The notes beneath the pieces are model-generated. The model was not told the origin of the DNA. It made no database searches and saw nothing but the letters and a program-made list of their open reading frames with translations. This document shows positions 34,369 through 42,088 of a stretch of DNA of 64,000 nt, one piece after another. The position numbers and the translations under genes were made by a program. Origin of the DNA: CAVRTM01 sp963696105 (GTDB lineage Bacteria; Actinomycetota; Actinomycetes; Actinomycetales; Dermatophilaceae); contig CAVOIP010000005.1 in NCBI GenBank assembly GCA_963696105.1, positions 558,001 to 622,000 on the forward strand. The letters are read 5' to 3'. The first letter of the stretch is position 1, and each line of letters begins with the position of its first letter.

Positions 34369-35766
34369 TCAGAAGAAGACGGAGCGGCGTTGCATCAGCA
34401 GCGCGTAGAGCGTCTGCTGGATCGTCTCGCGGACCTGGTCGGTGAGGTCGAACACCAGCATCGGGTCGTCCGCCGCGGACGGGCCGAGCGATGCGGTCTC
34501 CACCGGCGACCCGAACTCGATGATCCACTTGCTGGGCAGCGGGATGAGGCCCAGCGGGCCGAGCAGGGGGAAGGTCGGGGTGATCGGCACGTACGGCGCG
34601 CCGATCAGCCGTGCGACCGTCTTGAGGTTGCCCAGGATCGGGTAGATCTCCTCGGCCCCCACGATCGAGCACGGGATGATCGGTGCACCGGTGCGCAGGG
34701 CCGCCGCGACGAAGCCGCCCCGGCCGAACCGCTGCAGCTTGTAGCGCTCGCTGTACGGCTTGCCCACACCCTTGAAGCCCTCGGGCCAGACACCGGTCAG
34801 CTCACCGGAGGCCAGCAGCCGCTCGGCGTCGGTGTTGGCCGCCAACGTCGAGCCGCTCTTGCGGGCCACGTCGCCGACCACCGGCGTCTGGAAGACCAGG
34901 TCGGCGCCCAGCATCCGCAGGTGACGGCGCGCGGGGTGCTCGTCGTGCACCGCGACCTGGGTCATCAGCGAGTCCAGCGCGATCGTGCCGGAGTGGTTGG
35001 CCACGACCAGCGCCCCGCCCTCGGTGGGGATGTTCTCGATGCCCCGGACCTCGACACGGAACCACGAGCGGTAGAGCGGGCGCAGCAGCGGCAGGTAGGC
35101 GTGCTCGGTGAAGTCCTCGTCGAAGCCGAACTCGTCGACGGTGTAGTCGCCCGACAGCCGGCGGCGCAGGAAGGCCAGCGTGCCCGCCACCTGGCGCTCG
35201 ACGTCCTCACCGGAGAGACCGGACGCCTCGGCGGCGAGCCGCAGCACGGACACGGCGACGTGCACGAGCTCCTCGATGCCGGACAGGGAGCGCGCCGTCG
35301 CGCCGGAGGCCGGCTCCGTGGAACGGGTCTCGGGAGGTAGGCTCGGCACCGAGGACAGCGCGGGCGCGTCCGTGCGGGCGACCGTCCGGCGGGTGCGGGG
35401 CCGCGCCGGGCGCGCCTCCGACCGCTCGCCGGACGCCGCCTTGCCCAGGCGCACCGCCGAGGAGCGCGGCACCGGCCGGGGCCGGTGCACGGGGGGCGAG
35501 GACTCCGGCGGGCCGGGCGCCTCCGCCGTGCCGGCCGCCTCCGCCGTCCCGGCCGCCGCACGCGGGGACCCGGCGGAGCGCGGCTCCTCCACGACGGCCT
35601 CGTCCGGCGCTGCCGGGTCGCTGATCAGCGGGGTACGGCGGCGCCGAGCCCGCTCCCCGCTGGCCCGCGCGGCACCGGCGGCGAGCGCGTCCGCGCTCCC
35701 CCGGCGGGGGGCGGGCCGGCCTCGTCCTTCGCCGTCGCGCAACGGGGCCGCGCCCCGGCCGGCCAT
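34369..35766 (-). CDS. Lysophospholipid acyltransferase (PlsC-like) family protein
   Basis: 465 residues. Residues 1-160 are disordered and rich in Ala, Gly, Pro and Arg, including a repeated AAGTAEA segment. The catalytic domain (about 165-465) has VVANHSGTIALD near 254-265, the acyltransferase motif I in the H-x6-D form of this family, and GVWPEGFKGVGKPY as motif III, then IIPCSIVGAEEIYP. It should acylate a glycerol- or glycolipid acceptor at the membrane. The same gene follows galE2 in mycobacteria (Rv0502-like, from memory). The ATG shares one base with the epimerase stop. Confidence 0.8.
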   Translation of the reverse strand: MAGRGAAPLRDGEGRGRPAPRRGSADALAAGAARASGERARRRRTPLISDPAAPDEAVVEEPRSAGSPRAAAGTAEAAGTAEAPGPPESSPPVHRPRPVPRSSAVRLGKAASGERSEARPARPRTRRTVARTDAPALSSVPSLPPETRSTEPASGATARSLSGIEELVHVAVSVLRLAAEASGLSGEDVERQVAGTLAFLRRRLSGDYTVDEFGFDEDFTEHAYLPLLRPLYRSWFRVEVRGIENIPTEGGALVVANHSGTIALDSLMTQVAVHDEHPARRHLRMLGADLVFQTPVVGDVARKSGSTLAANTDAERLLASGELTGVWPEGFKGVGKPYSERYKLQRFGRGGFVAAALRTGAPIIPCSIVGAEEIYPILGNLKTVARLIGAPYVPITPTFPLLGPLGLIPLPSKWIIEFGSPVETASLGPSAADDPMLVFDLTDQVRETIQQTLYALLMQRRSVFF

Positions 35767-36815
35767 CAGAGGCCCCTCGACATGGGCACGGCGTGGGACA
35801 GGACCCCGGCCGCCGTGCCGGCGAGGCTGTCCGCGACGCTGGCGAGCACCGCCTGGCCCGGGAGCCCGGTGCCGGCCTGGGCGACGAAGTCCTCGAACGC
35901 CGCACGCGTGGTGAAGCGGGGCTCGAGGTGCAGGACCTGCCGCATGCGGGTGGTGTCCACGCCCCGCCCGAAGGCGAGGTACTGCATCTGGTCGTGGGAG
36001 AAGTCGGCCAGCCCGGAGCGCCGGACGAACTGCCCGAGCAGCCCGGTCGCCGCCATCGGCACCGGCGCCGAGGGCCGGCGGGCCAGCCGCGCGGCCTGCT
36101 GGACGGTGACCACGCCGTCGCCCGCGACGTTGACGATGCCGACCGGCGGGCCGGTGGTCGCGAGCAACATGGCCTGCAGCGAGTCGTCCTCGTGCAGGAA
36201 CTGCAGGCGGGCGTCGTAGCCCCACGGCACCGGGATGACCGGGAGGCTGAAGTAGTCGGTGAGCCCGGTCCTGATGCCGGGGCCGATGACGTTGGCCAGG
36301 CGCAGCATCGAGATCTCGACGTCGGGGCGGCGGCGGGAGAACCCGCGCACGTAGCCCTCCACCTCGACCGAGTCCTTGCCGAAGCCGGCCCGGGGCAGCG
36401 CCTTGGGGCCCATGTCCTCGGTGAACATCGCGGGGTCGCGCGGCGAGGAGCCGTAGACCGCCGCGGAGGACTTGACCACCAGCCGGCGGATGCCCGGGGC
36501 CTTCTGGCACGCGGCCAGCAGCTGCATCGTGCCGATGACGTTGATCTCCTTCTGGGAGACCCGCCCGCCCGCCGAGACCGGCGTGGCGATGACGTTCATG
36601 TGCACGACCGTGTCGACGTCGGCCTGGGTGATGATCTTGCCGATCATCGGGTTGCGGATGTCGGCGCGGACGAACTCGGCGCCGCCGATGTCATGGGGCG
36701 GCGGGATGACGTCGACGCCGATGACGCGGTCGACGCCGGGCTCTGCGGTCAGCAGGCGCGCGAAGCGCCCACCGAGGTAGCGGGAGACACCGGTCACGAG
36801 GACGGTTCTCGCCAT
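35766..36815 (-). CDS. NAD-dependent epimerase/dehydratase (GalE2-like)
   Basis: 349 residues of the extended SDR type. TVLVTGVSRYLGGRFARLL carries the NAD loop, VHMNVIATPV and VKSSAAVYGSSPRDP the catalytic Ser, and GFGKDSVEVEGYVR occupies the region where Tyr-x-x-x-Lys is expected, with FGKD instead of a clear YxxxK. The active site may therefore be unusual. It resembles mycobacterial GalE2. A TAGGAT -10 at 36876-36871 and a purine-rich RBS precede the ATG, so this gene has a leader of about 45 bases. Confidence 0.75.
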   Translation of the reverse strand: MARTVLVTGVSRYLGGRFARLLTAEPGVDRVIGVDVIPPPHDIGGAEFVRADIRNPMIGKIITQADVDTVVHMNVIATPVSAGGRVSQKEINVIGTMQLLAACQKAPGIRRLVVKSSAAVYGSSPRDPAMFTEDMGPKALPRAGFGKDSVEVEGYVRGFSRRRPDVEISMLRLANVIGPGIRTGLTDYFSLPVIPVPWGYDARLQFLHEDDSLQAMLLATTGPPVGIVNVAGDGVVTVQQAARLARRPSAPVPMAATGLLGQFVRRSGLADFSHDQMQYLAFGRGVDTTRMRQVLHLEPRFTTRAAFEDFVAQAGTGLPGQAVLASVADSLAGTAAGVLSHAVPMSRGL

Positions 36816-36870
36816 GGGGCCTCTCCCTCCGTCGTCCGGGTGCGGGCGGCTGGCACCGGCCACGGTGTCG

Positions 36871-36876
36871 ATCCTA
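36871..36876 (-). promoter_or_regulatory. -10 box of the epimerase operon
   Basis: TAGGAT on the minus strand, 55 bases before ATG 36815, with GGAGGGAGAGG as RBS in between. Confidence 0.4.
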
Positions 36877-36890
36877 GCGAGGACAGCACG

Positions 36891-36918
36891 AGGGCCCGCC
36901 ACGGATGCGGCGGGCCCT
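36891..36918 (-). terminator. Terminator after the bS22 gene
   Basis: AGGGCCCGCC (36891-36900) pairs with GGCGGGCCCT (36909-36918) across an 8-base loop, 18 bases beyond the bS22 stop. Confidence 0.65.
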
Positions 36919-36935
36919 TCGTCCAGCGGTGCTGG

Positions 36936-37034
36936 TTACTTCTTGTTGCGACGCTGGTGACGCGTCTTGCGCAGCAGCTTGCGGTGCTTCTTCTTCGCCA
37001 TCCGCTTGCGGCGCTTCTTGATGACTGAGCCCAT
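36936..37034 (-). CDS. Small basic ribosomal protein bS22 (AURKAIP1-like)
   Basis: A 32-residue protein, MGSVIKKRRKRMAKKKHRK and onward, with about 20 Lys or Arg. MGSVIKKRRKRM with KKKHRKLLRKTRHQRR is the signature of the actinobacterial 30S-associated peptide bS22 (mycobacterial Rv0500B, from memory), which binds 16S rRNA near the decoding site. AAGGA lies upstream of ATG 37034. It sits between the excisionase-like HTH gene and the epimerase, as in mycobacteria. Small but confidently recognised. Confidence 0.9.
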   Translation of the reverse strand: MGSVIKKRRKRMAKKKHRKLLRKTRHQRRNKK

Positions 37035-37196
37035 GGGTGTCCTTGCCTCGTTCCAGAGATGGTGCGTGCCGATGACGGGCACGAACTACGCACCTCGCCG
37101 AACAGTCCGCGACAGACTACCGTCCTGCCCGCCAGCACCCAAACGTGCACCGGGGGGACCCGTCCCGGCTCGGCCGCCGGGGTCGCGCGCCTGCGA

Positions 37197-37397
37197 TCAG
37201 GCCGTGTCGATGAGCGAGCTCTGCAGATAGTCGTGCACGGCGTTCTCGGGAACCCGGAACGACCGGCCGACCCGGATCGCGGGGAGGTCGCCGGCGTGCA
37301 CGAGCCGGTAGACCGTCATCTTGGACACGCGCATGATCGAGGCCACCTCGGCCACGGTCAGGAACCTGACCTCGGCCAGCTTGCGCTCTGGTGCCAT
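37197..37397 (-). CDS. Excisionase/MerR-type helix-turn-helix DNA-binding protein
   Basis: 66 residues. FLTVAEVASIMRVSKMTVYRLVHAGDLPAIRVGRSFRVPENAVHDYL is a complete winged-HTH of the excisionase type; the recognition part is MRVSKMTVYRLVHAGDLP. It matches the mycobacterial protein Rv0500A in both sequence and location (from memory) and is distantly BldC-like. It is a chromosomal regulator rather than phage excisionase: no integrase is nearby. ATG 37397 is chosen for GAGGGAG upstream. Confidence 0.85.
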   Translation of the reverse strand: MAPERKLAEVRFLTVAEVASIMRVSKMTVYRLVHAGDLPAIRVGRSFRVPENAVHDYLQSSLIDTA

Positions 37398-37524
37398 GGT
37401 GCTCCCTCGATCGCTGTTACGGGGTGTGTGCCGCCGGGTGCTCCGGGACGCTGTACCCACGTCCTAGGTCTGCAACCGTAGTGGCTGCTGTGACGCATGA
37501 GGAAGCGGTCGATGGCGTAAACGC

Positions 37525-37546
37525 CACCCCCACAGATTCGGGGGTG
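37525..37546 (-). terminator. Hairpin downstream of acuC
   Basis: CACCCCC (37525-37531) pairs with GGGGGTG (37540-37546), 36 bases beyond the acuC stop. Confidence 0.45.
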
Positions 37547-37581
37547 CGTCGGCACGACCGACGGCGGCCACGATCGGCCGG

Positions 37582-38778
37582 TCAGTCGAACCAGATGTCC
37601 AGGCCGTGCGCGGGGAAGACCGCCTCCCGGGTGGCCATGACCGCACGGTCCACGGCGTCCTCGGGGTCGTAGCCCACCTCCCACGAGCGCCACCACACCC
37701 GCCCGCCCTCGGCCACGCCGTCGCCCATGTGGGTGGGGCCGGGGCGCCCGAACCGTTCGCGGACCATCGCCCGCCACGCCTCGGGGACCTCGGTGTCGAG
37801 CGGGATCGGCCGGTGCGCCGCGATCGCGGTGAGATGGGTCCAGGCCCGCGGGACGACGTCGATGAGCTCGTAGCCACCGCCACCGAGCGCCACCCACCGC
37901 CCGCCACAGACCTCGTGCGCCAGGGAGTGCAGGGCCTCGTACGACGTGCGCTGCGCGTCGACCGACAGCGCCAGGTGTGCGAGGGGGTCCAGGAAGTGCG
38001 AGTCGCAGCCGTGCTGGGTGACGAGCACGTCGGGGGCGAAGGACCGCAGGAGCGCCGGCACGAGGGCGTGGAACGCCCGCAGCCACGCCTGGTCCCCGGT
38101 GCCCGGCGGCAGGGCCAGGTTGACGGCGGTGCACTCGGCGTCGGGGCCGCCGGTGTCGCCGGGGAACCCGGTGCCGGGGAACAGCATCCGCCCGCTCTCG
38201 TGCAGCGAGATCGTGAGGACGCGCGGGTCGTCCCAGAACATCCGCTCGACCCCGTCGCCGTGGTGCACGTCCACGTCGACGTACGCGACCTTCTGTGCAC
38301 CGTGGTCGAGCAGCCAGCGGATCGCGACGCCCACGTCGTTGTAGATGCAGAAGCCGGAGGCGTTGCCGGGCATGGCGTGGTGCAGGCCCCCGCAGAAGTT
38401 CACCCCGTGGGCCGCGTCCCCCTGCCACACGGCGCGGGCGACGTCGAGCGACCCGGCCGCGATCCTCGCGCTGGCGTCGTGCATCCCCACGAACGCGGGG
38501 TCGTCCTCGGTGCCGAGCCCGCGGCTCTGGTCCGCGACTCGGGGGTCGAGCGAGGCCGCCCGCACCGCGGCGACGTACTCGGCGTCGTGGACCGTGAGCA
38601 GGACGTCGTCGTCCGGCACCCCCGGGCTGACGACCTCGACGCCCTCGGCGTCGAACACGCCGAGCTCCTCGCAGAGCCGGGCCGTCAGGTCCAGCCTCAG
38701 CGGGTTCATCGGGTGGGTGTCACCGAAGTCATAGCCCGTGAGGCTCTCGTCCCAGATCACGCGGGCCTGTGTTGGCAT
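37582..38778 (-). CDS. Acetoin utilization protein AcuC / histone deacetylase-like amidohydrolase
   Basis: 398 residues. The zinc deacetylase core has GGLHHAMPGNASGFCIYND with the His-His pair, VDVDVHHGDGV with the zinc Asp and His, FPGTGFPGDTG, and GCDSHFLDPLAHL with the second zinc Asp. VALGGGGYE is also typical. It should remove acyl groups from protein lysines (acetyl-CoA synthetase in Bacillus) or small amides. ATG 38778 with TAGCGT seven bases upstream. Divergent from the RCK gene. Confidence 0.88.
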   Translation of the reverse strand: MPTQARVIWDESLTGYDFGDTHPMNPLRLDLTARLCEELGVFDAEGVEVVSPGVPDDDVLLTVHDAEYVAAVRAASLDPRVADQSRGLGTEDDPAFVGMHDASARIAAGSLDVARAVWQGDAAHGVNFCGGLHHAMPGNASGFCIYNDVGVAIRWLLDHGAQKVAYVDVDVHHGDGVERMFWDDPRVLTISLHESGRMLFPGTGFPGDTGGPDAECTAVNLALPPGTGDQAWLRAFHALVPALLRSFAPDVLVTQHGCDSHFLDPLAHLALSVDAQRTSYEALHSLAHEVCGGRWVALGGGGYELIDVVPRAWTHLTAIAAHRPIPLDTEVPEAWRAMVRERFGRPGPTHMGDGVAEGGRVWWRSWEVGYDPEDAVDRAVMATREAVFPAHGLDIWFD

Positions 38779-38785
38779 GATGGGC

Positions 38786-38791
38786 ACGCTA
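38786..38791 (-). promoter_or_regulatory. Leaderless -10 of the acuC-like gene
   Basis: TAGCGT on the minus strand, seven bases before ATG 38778. Confidence 0.45.
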
Positions 38792-38865
38792 CCGGCAGGC
38801 TTTCCATGGCGTCCCCCGGACGCCGTCAGCGACGAAGGCCGACCGGCCCCGACGAGAGGGTGGGC

Positions 38866-39534
38866 ATGGCCAGGAACCGCCTGTACGACGAGGCCGTCCT
38901 CGTGATCGGCCTCGGCCGCTTCGGCGGCGCGGCCGCCCTCGAGCTGCAGCGGCTGGGGCACCAGGTCGTCGCCGTGGAGAAGGACCCCCTCATCGCCGAG
39001 TCCTTCTCCCGCAAGCTCGCCCGCGTCATCCACGCCGATGCCGCCTCGCCGGACGTCGTCGAGTCCGCCCGCGCCCGCAGCCACCAGCTCGCGGTCGTCG
39101 GCATCGGGTCGTCCGTCGAGGCCTCGGTCCTGACCGCCGGCAACCTCCTGGACGCCGGCATCCCCTCGATCTGGGCCAAGGCGGTCAGCCCCGAGCACGC
39201 CCGCCTCCTGGAGCGCATCGGCGTCCAGCACGTCATCTCCCCCGAGGCCGACTCGGGCCGGCGGGTGGCGCACCTGGTCAACGGCAAGATGATGGACTAC
39301 ATCGAGTTCGAGGACGGCTACGCGATCGTCAAGATGGCGCCGCCGCGCGAGACGGTGGGCTTCACGCTCGGGCAGAGCCAGATCCGCACCAAGTACGGCG
39401 TGACCGTCGTCGGGGTCAAGGCTCCGGGCGAGGACTTCCGCCATGCCGTGCCCGAGACCCGGGTCACCGCGGCGCACACCCTCATCGTCAGCGGCCCGAC
39501 CGAGCTGGTCGAGCGGCTCGCCTCACGGCCCTGA
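38866..39534 (+). CDS. Potassium uptake regulatory protein (TrkA/KtrA-like RCK)
   Basis: 222 residues. RCK_N with VLVIGLGRFGGAAALELQRLGHQVVAVEKD (GxGxxG at 15-20, acidic end of strand 2) binds NAD(H) or ATP/ADP. RCK_C covers about 135-222 (VGFTLGQSQIRTKYGVTVVGVK). This is the cytosolic gate of a Ktr/Trk potassium channel. No membrane pore subunit (KtrB/TrkH) is adjacent. GAGAGG precedes the ATG. Confidence 0.88.
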   Translation: MARNRLYDEAVLVIGLGRFGGAAALELQRLGHQVVAVEKDPLIAESFSRKLARVIHADAASPDVVESARARSHQLAVVGIGSSVEASVLTAGNLLDAGIPSIWAKAVSPEHARLLERIGVQHVISPEADSGRRVAHLVNGKMMDYIEFEDGYAIVKMAPPRETVGFTLGQSQIRTKYGVTVVGVKAPGEDFRHAVPETRVTAAHTLIVSGPTELVERLASRP

Positions 39535-39581
39535 CACCGCGACGGCCATCGCGCCGTACGGCCCGGTGGGGCGGCTGTCGG

Positions 39582-40118
39582 TCAGGCTCGCGCGGAGTCG
39601 GGGGTCCAGGAGCGGTCGTCCGCGAGGGGGAGCACCATCGCGATCTCCTCCTCGCCGTCCTCCTCGCTCATCACGCGCATCGGACGGCGGGTGTCGGTGG
39701 GGCGGAAGCCGAAGCTGCTGGCAAAGGCGACCGCGGCGCCGTTCTCGGTGCCGACCCAGTAGGCGAGGTGGCTGCGGCCGTCGGCGCGGGCCTGCGCGGC
39801 ACCGGCCTGGACGAGCTGCCACGCGACGCCGGACCCCCGCTCGGCCGGGGTGACCCAGAGGCCGAACAGCTCGCCGGCGTTGTCCTCCTCCTGCCCGGTG
39901 CGGCCGACGCTGACCACGCCGACCACGGTGCCCCCCGAGGCCGCCACCAGCCGGCGCGAGCGGCGCATCCGCTCACGCCAGGCCTCCTCATCGAGCGCGG
40001 ACTCCTCCTCGTAGGTCGCCACGAACGCCTCCGGCGACTCCTGGAGCGCGGCCAGCCGGACGTCGCGGTACTCGGCCCAGTCGCCCTCGTCGAGGACGCG
40101 CACGCTGATCTCCGTCAT
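39582..40118 (-). CDS. GNAT-family N-acetyltransferase
   Basis: 178 residues with VRVLDEGDWAEYRDVRLAALQESPEAF, a start typical of one RimJ/RimL-like GNAT group, and ELFGLWVTPAERGSGVAWQLV as acetyl-CoA loop (Arg-Gly-Ser-Gly-Val-Ala). CAGTCT lies seven bases before the ATG. It is clearly paralogous to the protein at 43209-43694, which shares the same beginning and the QESP(E/G)AF block. Confidence 0.75.
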   Translation of the reverse strand: MTEISVRVLDEGDWAEYRDVRLAALQESPEAFVATYEEESALDEEAWRERMRRSRRLVAASGGTVVGVVSVGRTGQEEDNAGELFGLWVTPAERGSGVAWQLVQAGAAQARADGRSHLAYWVGTENGAAVAFASSFGFRPTDTRRPMRVMSEEDGEEEIAMVLPLADDRSWTPDSARA

Positions 40119-40212
40119 GGCGCAAAGACTGTCACGTCGAGGTGAACAGCTCCACGGGGGCTCGGTAACGGGTTGGGGCCGGCGCGCGGCAGAGCGGGAC
40201 GGCGGACGGCGG

Positions 40213-40218
40213 TAGGGT
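40213..40218 (+). promoter_or_regulatory. Leaderless -10 of the leader ORF before the cation exporter
   Basis: TAGGGT lies seven bases before ATG 40226. Confidence 0.5.
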
Positions 40219-40225
40219 CGGGGCC

Positions 40226-40330
40226 ATGGCGAGGTCCCGGGGAGCGCGGACCGCGAGAACGGCGCGGCACGGCGCCTCCGGTGGGCACGGCGCCTCCGGT
40301 GTCTGCGCCGGGCGCACGGCCGGCCCATGA
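40226..40330 (+). CDS. Short leader ORF coupled to the cation exporter
   Basis: 34 codons beginning MARSRGARTARTARHG. A 17-base direct repeat (40266-40282 and 40284-40300) encodes HGASGG then HGASGV, followed by one Cys. The stop TGA (40328-40330) overlaps ATG 40327 of the exporter as ATGA. A -10 seven bases upstream implies a leaderless mRNA starting at this ORF, so ribosomes would reach the exporter through it. It may be a regulatory leader peptide. It has no recognised relatives, and the product itself may have no function. Confidence 0.45.
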   Translation: MARSRGARTARTARHGASGGHGASGVCAGRTAGP

Positions 40331-41253
40331 CGACGCACGGCCACTCCCACTCCCATCTGCCGGGCACGGAGGACCACCGCGGCCGGCTCGCGGTCGTGCT
40401 GGCCATCACCGCGACCGTGCTCGTGCTCGAGGTGATCGGCGCCGCGGTGACCGGCAGCCTGGCCCTGCTCGCGGACGCCGGCCACATGCTGACCGACGCG
40501 GCCGGCCTGGTCGTCGCGCTCGGCGCGGCCTGGCTGATGCGCCGGCCGGCCACCTCGCGCCGGACGTGGGGCTATGTCCGGGCCGAGGTGCTGGCCGCGA
40601 CGGCCCAGGCGGCGGTGCTGCTCGCGGTGGGCGTGTTCGTGCTGGTGGAAGGCGTACGACGCCTGCTGGAGCCGCCGGCCGTGTCCTCCGGCCCGATGCT
40701 GGTGTTCGGCGCGCTCGGCCTGGTCGGCAACCTGGTCTCGATGGCGGTGCTCCTGCGCGGCCGCCGCGCGAGCCTCAACACCCGGGCGGCGTTCCTCGAG
40801 GTGGCCAACGATGCGCTCGGCTCGGTGGCGGTCCTGGCCGCCGCCGTGGTCATCGCGACCACCGGATGGACCCGGGCGGACGCCGTCGTGTCGGTGGTGA
40901 TCGCGGCGCTCATCCTGCCCCGCACGCTGCTGCTGCTGCGGGAGACGACCGACGTGCTGCTGGAGTCCACCCCCAAGGGCCTGGACCTGGACGCCGTCCG
41001 CCGGCACATCCTGTCCCTGCCGCACGTCTACGGCGTGCACGACCTGCACGCCTCGCAGCTCGGCACCGGGCTGCCGGTCCTCACCGCGCACGTGGTGGTC
41101 GAGGAGGACTGCTTCCGGCACGGCGACCTGCCCGCAATGCTGGACCGGCTCCAGTCCTGCGTCGCCGACTCGTTCGGGGTCGTCGTGCACCACTCGACGT
41201 TCCAGCTGGAGCCCGTCGGCCACGAGGGGCACGAGAGCGCGGCCCACAGCTGA
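40327..41253 (+). CDS. Cation diffusion facilitator (CzcD/ZitB-like) metal exporter
   Basis: 308 residues with six membrane helices and a His-rich N-terminus (MTTHGHSHSHLPG). The transport site in helix 2 is H53 and D57 (LLADAGHMLTDAAGL). In helix 5 the usual His-x3-Asp is E158 and D162 (FLEVANDALGS), so the metal site is D/H plus E/D, and zinc specificity is less certain. The cytoplasmic domain (about 205-290) ends with another His/Glu-rich tail. Translationally coupled to the leader ORF. Role: efflux of Zn, Co, Cd or Mn by proton exchange. Confidence 0.88.
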   Translation: MTTHGHSHSHLPGTEDHRGRLAVVLAITATVLVLEVIGAAVTGSLALLADAGHMLTDAAGLVVALGAAWLMRRPATSRRTWGYVRAEVLAATAQAAVLLAVGVFVLVEGVRRLLEPPAVSSGPMLVFGALGLVGNLVSMAVLLRGRRASLNTRAAFLEVANDALGSVAVLAAAVVIATTGWTRADAVVSVVIAALILPRTLLLLRETTDVLLESTPKGLDLDAVRRHILSLPHVYGVHDLHASQLGTGLPVLTAHVVVEEDCFRHGDLPAMLDRLQSCVADSFGVVVHHSTFQLEPVGHEGHESAAHS

Positions 41254-41293
41254 AGCCCCCCCTTCCCTGCCCCCGCGGCGACCCGGGGTGCGG

Positions 41294-41878
41294 TCAGGCC
41301 CGGAACTCCACCTCGTCGTGGTTGACCACCGCGGTCGTGATGCCGGGATAGACCGTGTCGGCGACGAAGAAGTTGGTGTAGGCGACCATGACCTCGGCTC
41401 CGACGGGCACCGTCCGACCGTCGGGCAGGGGAAGGTCCCACGGTCCCTCGTCGGTGGTGTGGGCGTCGGCGACCAGGGTGGTGTCGTACCCCTCGACCAG
41501 GGCGCGGGCCGACGTGGCGCGGATGCAGGCGTCGGTGGCCGCGCCGCAGATCACGAGGTGCCCGACGCCGCGCACGTCGAGCTCCCTGCGCAGCGTCGTG
41601 TCCGCGAACGAGTCCAGGTAGTGCTTCGCGACCACGGTCTCCCCCTCCGCCGGCCGGACCTCCTCGACGATCTGCCAGCCGTCGGATCCGGGGGTGAACG
41701 ACTGGCCCTCCTCGTGCTGGACCCAGAGCACCGGCGCGCCGGCCGCCTTCGCCCGGTCGATGAGCCGGCGGATCCGGTCGATCACCTCACCGCGCTGCCA
41801 CGCGCGGGCGGTGTTGGCGTGCTGGACGTCGATGACGAGGAGGGCGCTGGTGCGGGGTCCGCTGTCTCTGGTGGTCAT
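41294..41878 (-). CDS. Isochorismatase-like cysteine hydrolase
   Basis: 194 residues. ALLVIDVQHANTARAW gives the catalytic Asp17, VVAKHYLDSF the Lys84, and GAATDACIRAT the nucleophile Cys117, the Asp-Lys-Cys triad of the nicotinamidase/isochorismatase family. GHLVICGAATDAC and the cis-peptide region are intact. The substrate is unknown. ATG 41878 has TAACTT seven bases upstream. It is divergent from a broken WYL-type regulator, which may once have controlled it. Confidence 0.85.
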   Translation of the reverse strand: MTTRDSGPRTSALLVIDVQHANTARAWQRGEVIDRIRRLIDRAKAAGAPVLWVQHEEGQSFTPGSDGWQIVEEVRPAEGETVVAKHYLDSFADTTLRRELDVRGVGHLVICGAATDACIRATSARALVEGYDTTLVADAHTTDEGPWDLPLPDGRTVPVGAEVMVAYTNFFVADTVYPGITTAVVNHDEVEFRA

Positions 41879-41885
41879 GACGCCA

Positions 41886-41891
41886 AAGTTA
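41886..41891 (-). promoter_or_regulatory. Leaderless -10 of the isochorismatase-like gene
   Basis: TAACTT on the minus strand, seven bases before ATG 41878. Confidence 0.45.
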
Positions 41892-41934
41892 GGAGCCCAA
41901 CCGGACAGATTCCGACCGGACGGGGAAACAACCC

Positions 41935-42078
41935 ATGGGCAGTCCCGCGGGGCGCGTGCTGGCGCTGCTCGAGCGGGTGCAGGAGAGCCCGGGGCTCACG
42001 GCGCCGCAGCTCGCCAGGCACCTGCGGGTGAGCGAGCGGACCGCTCGCCGAGGACCAGCCATCGCTGGTGCACCCTAG
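41935..42078 (+). pseudogene. Truncated YafY/WYL-type HTH regulator
   Basis: 47 codons with GRVLALLERVQESPGLTAPQLARHLRVSERTARR, of which ARHLRVSERTARR is the HTH_11 recognition helix of the YafY family. Similarity stops at codon 40; eight unrelated codons follow to TAG. The rest of a normal 320-residue WYL regulator is missing, replaced by the AlkZ-like gene. The stop codon lies inside the -10 box of that next gene (TAGGCT, 42076). Most likely the remnant of a deletion. Confidence 0.65.
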
Positions 42079-42081
42079 GCT
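42076..42081 (+). promoter_or_regulatory. Leaderless -10 of the AlkZ-like gene
   Basis: TAGGCT lies seven bases before GTG 42089. Confidence 0.5.
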
Positions 42082-42088
42082 CGCGGTC

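Noticed and set aside
37197..37397. Phage excisionase marking an integrated element
   Set aside because: No integrase, att repeats or phage genes are nearby, and the gene is a conserved chromosomal neighbour of bS22 and galE2 in mycobacteria.
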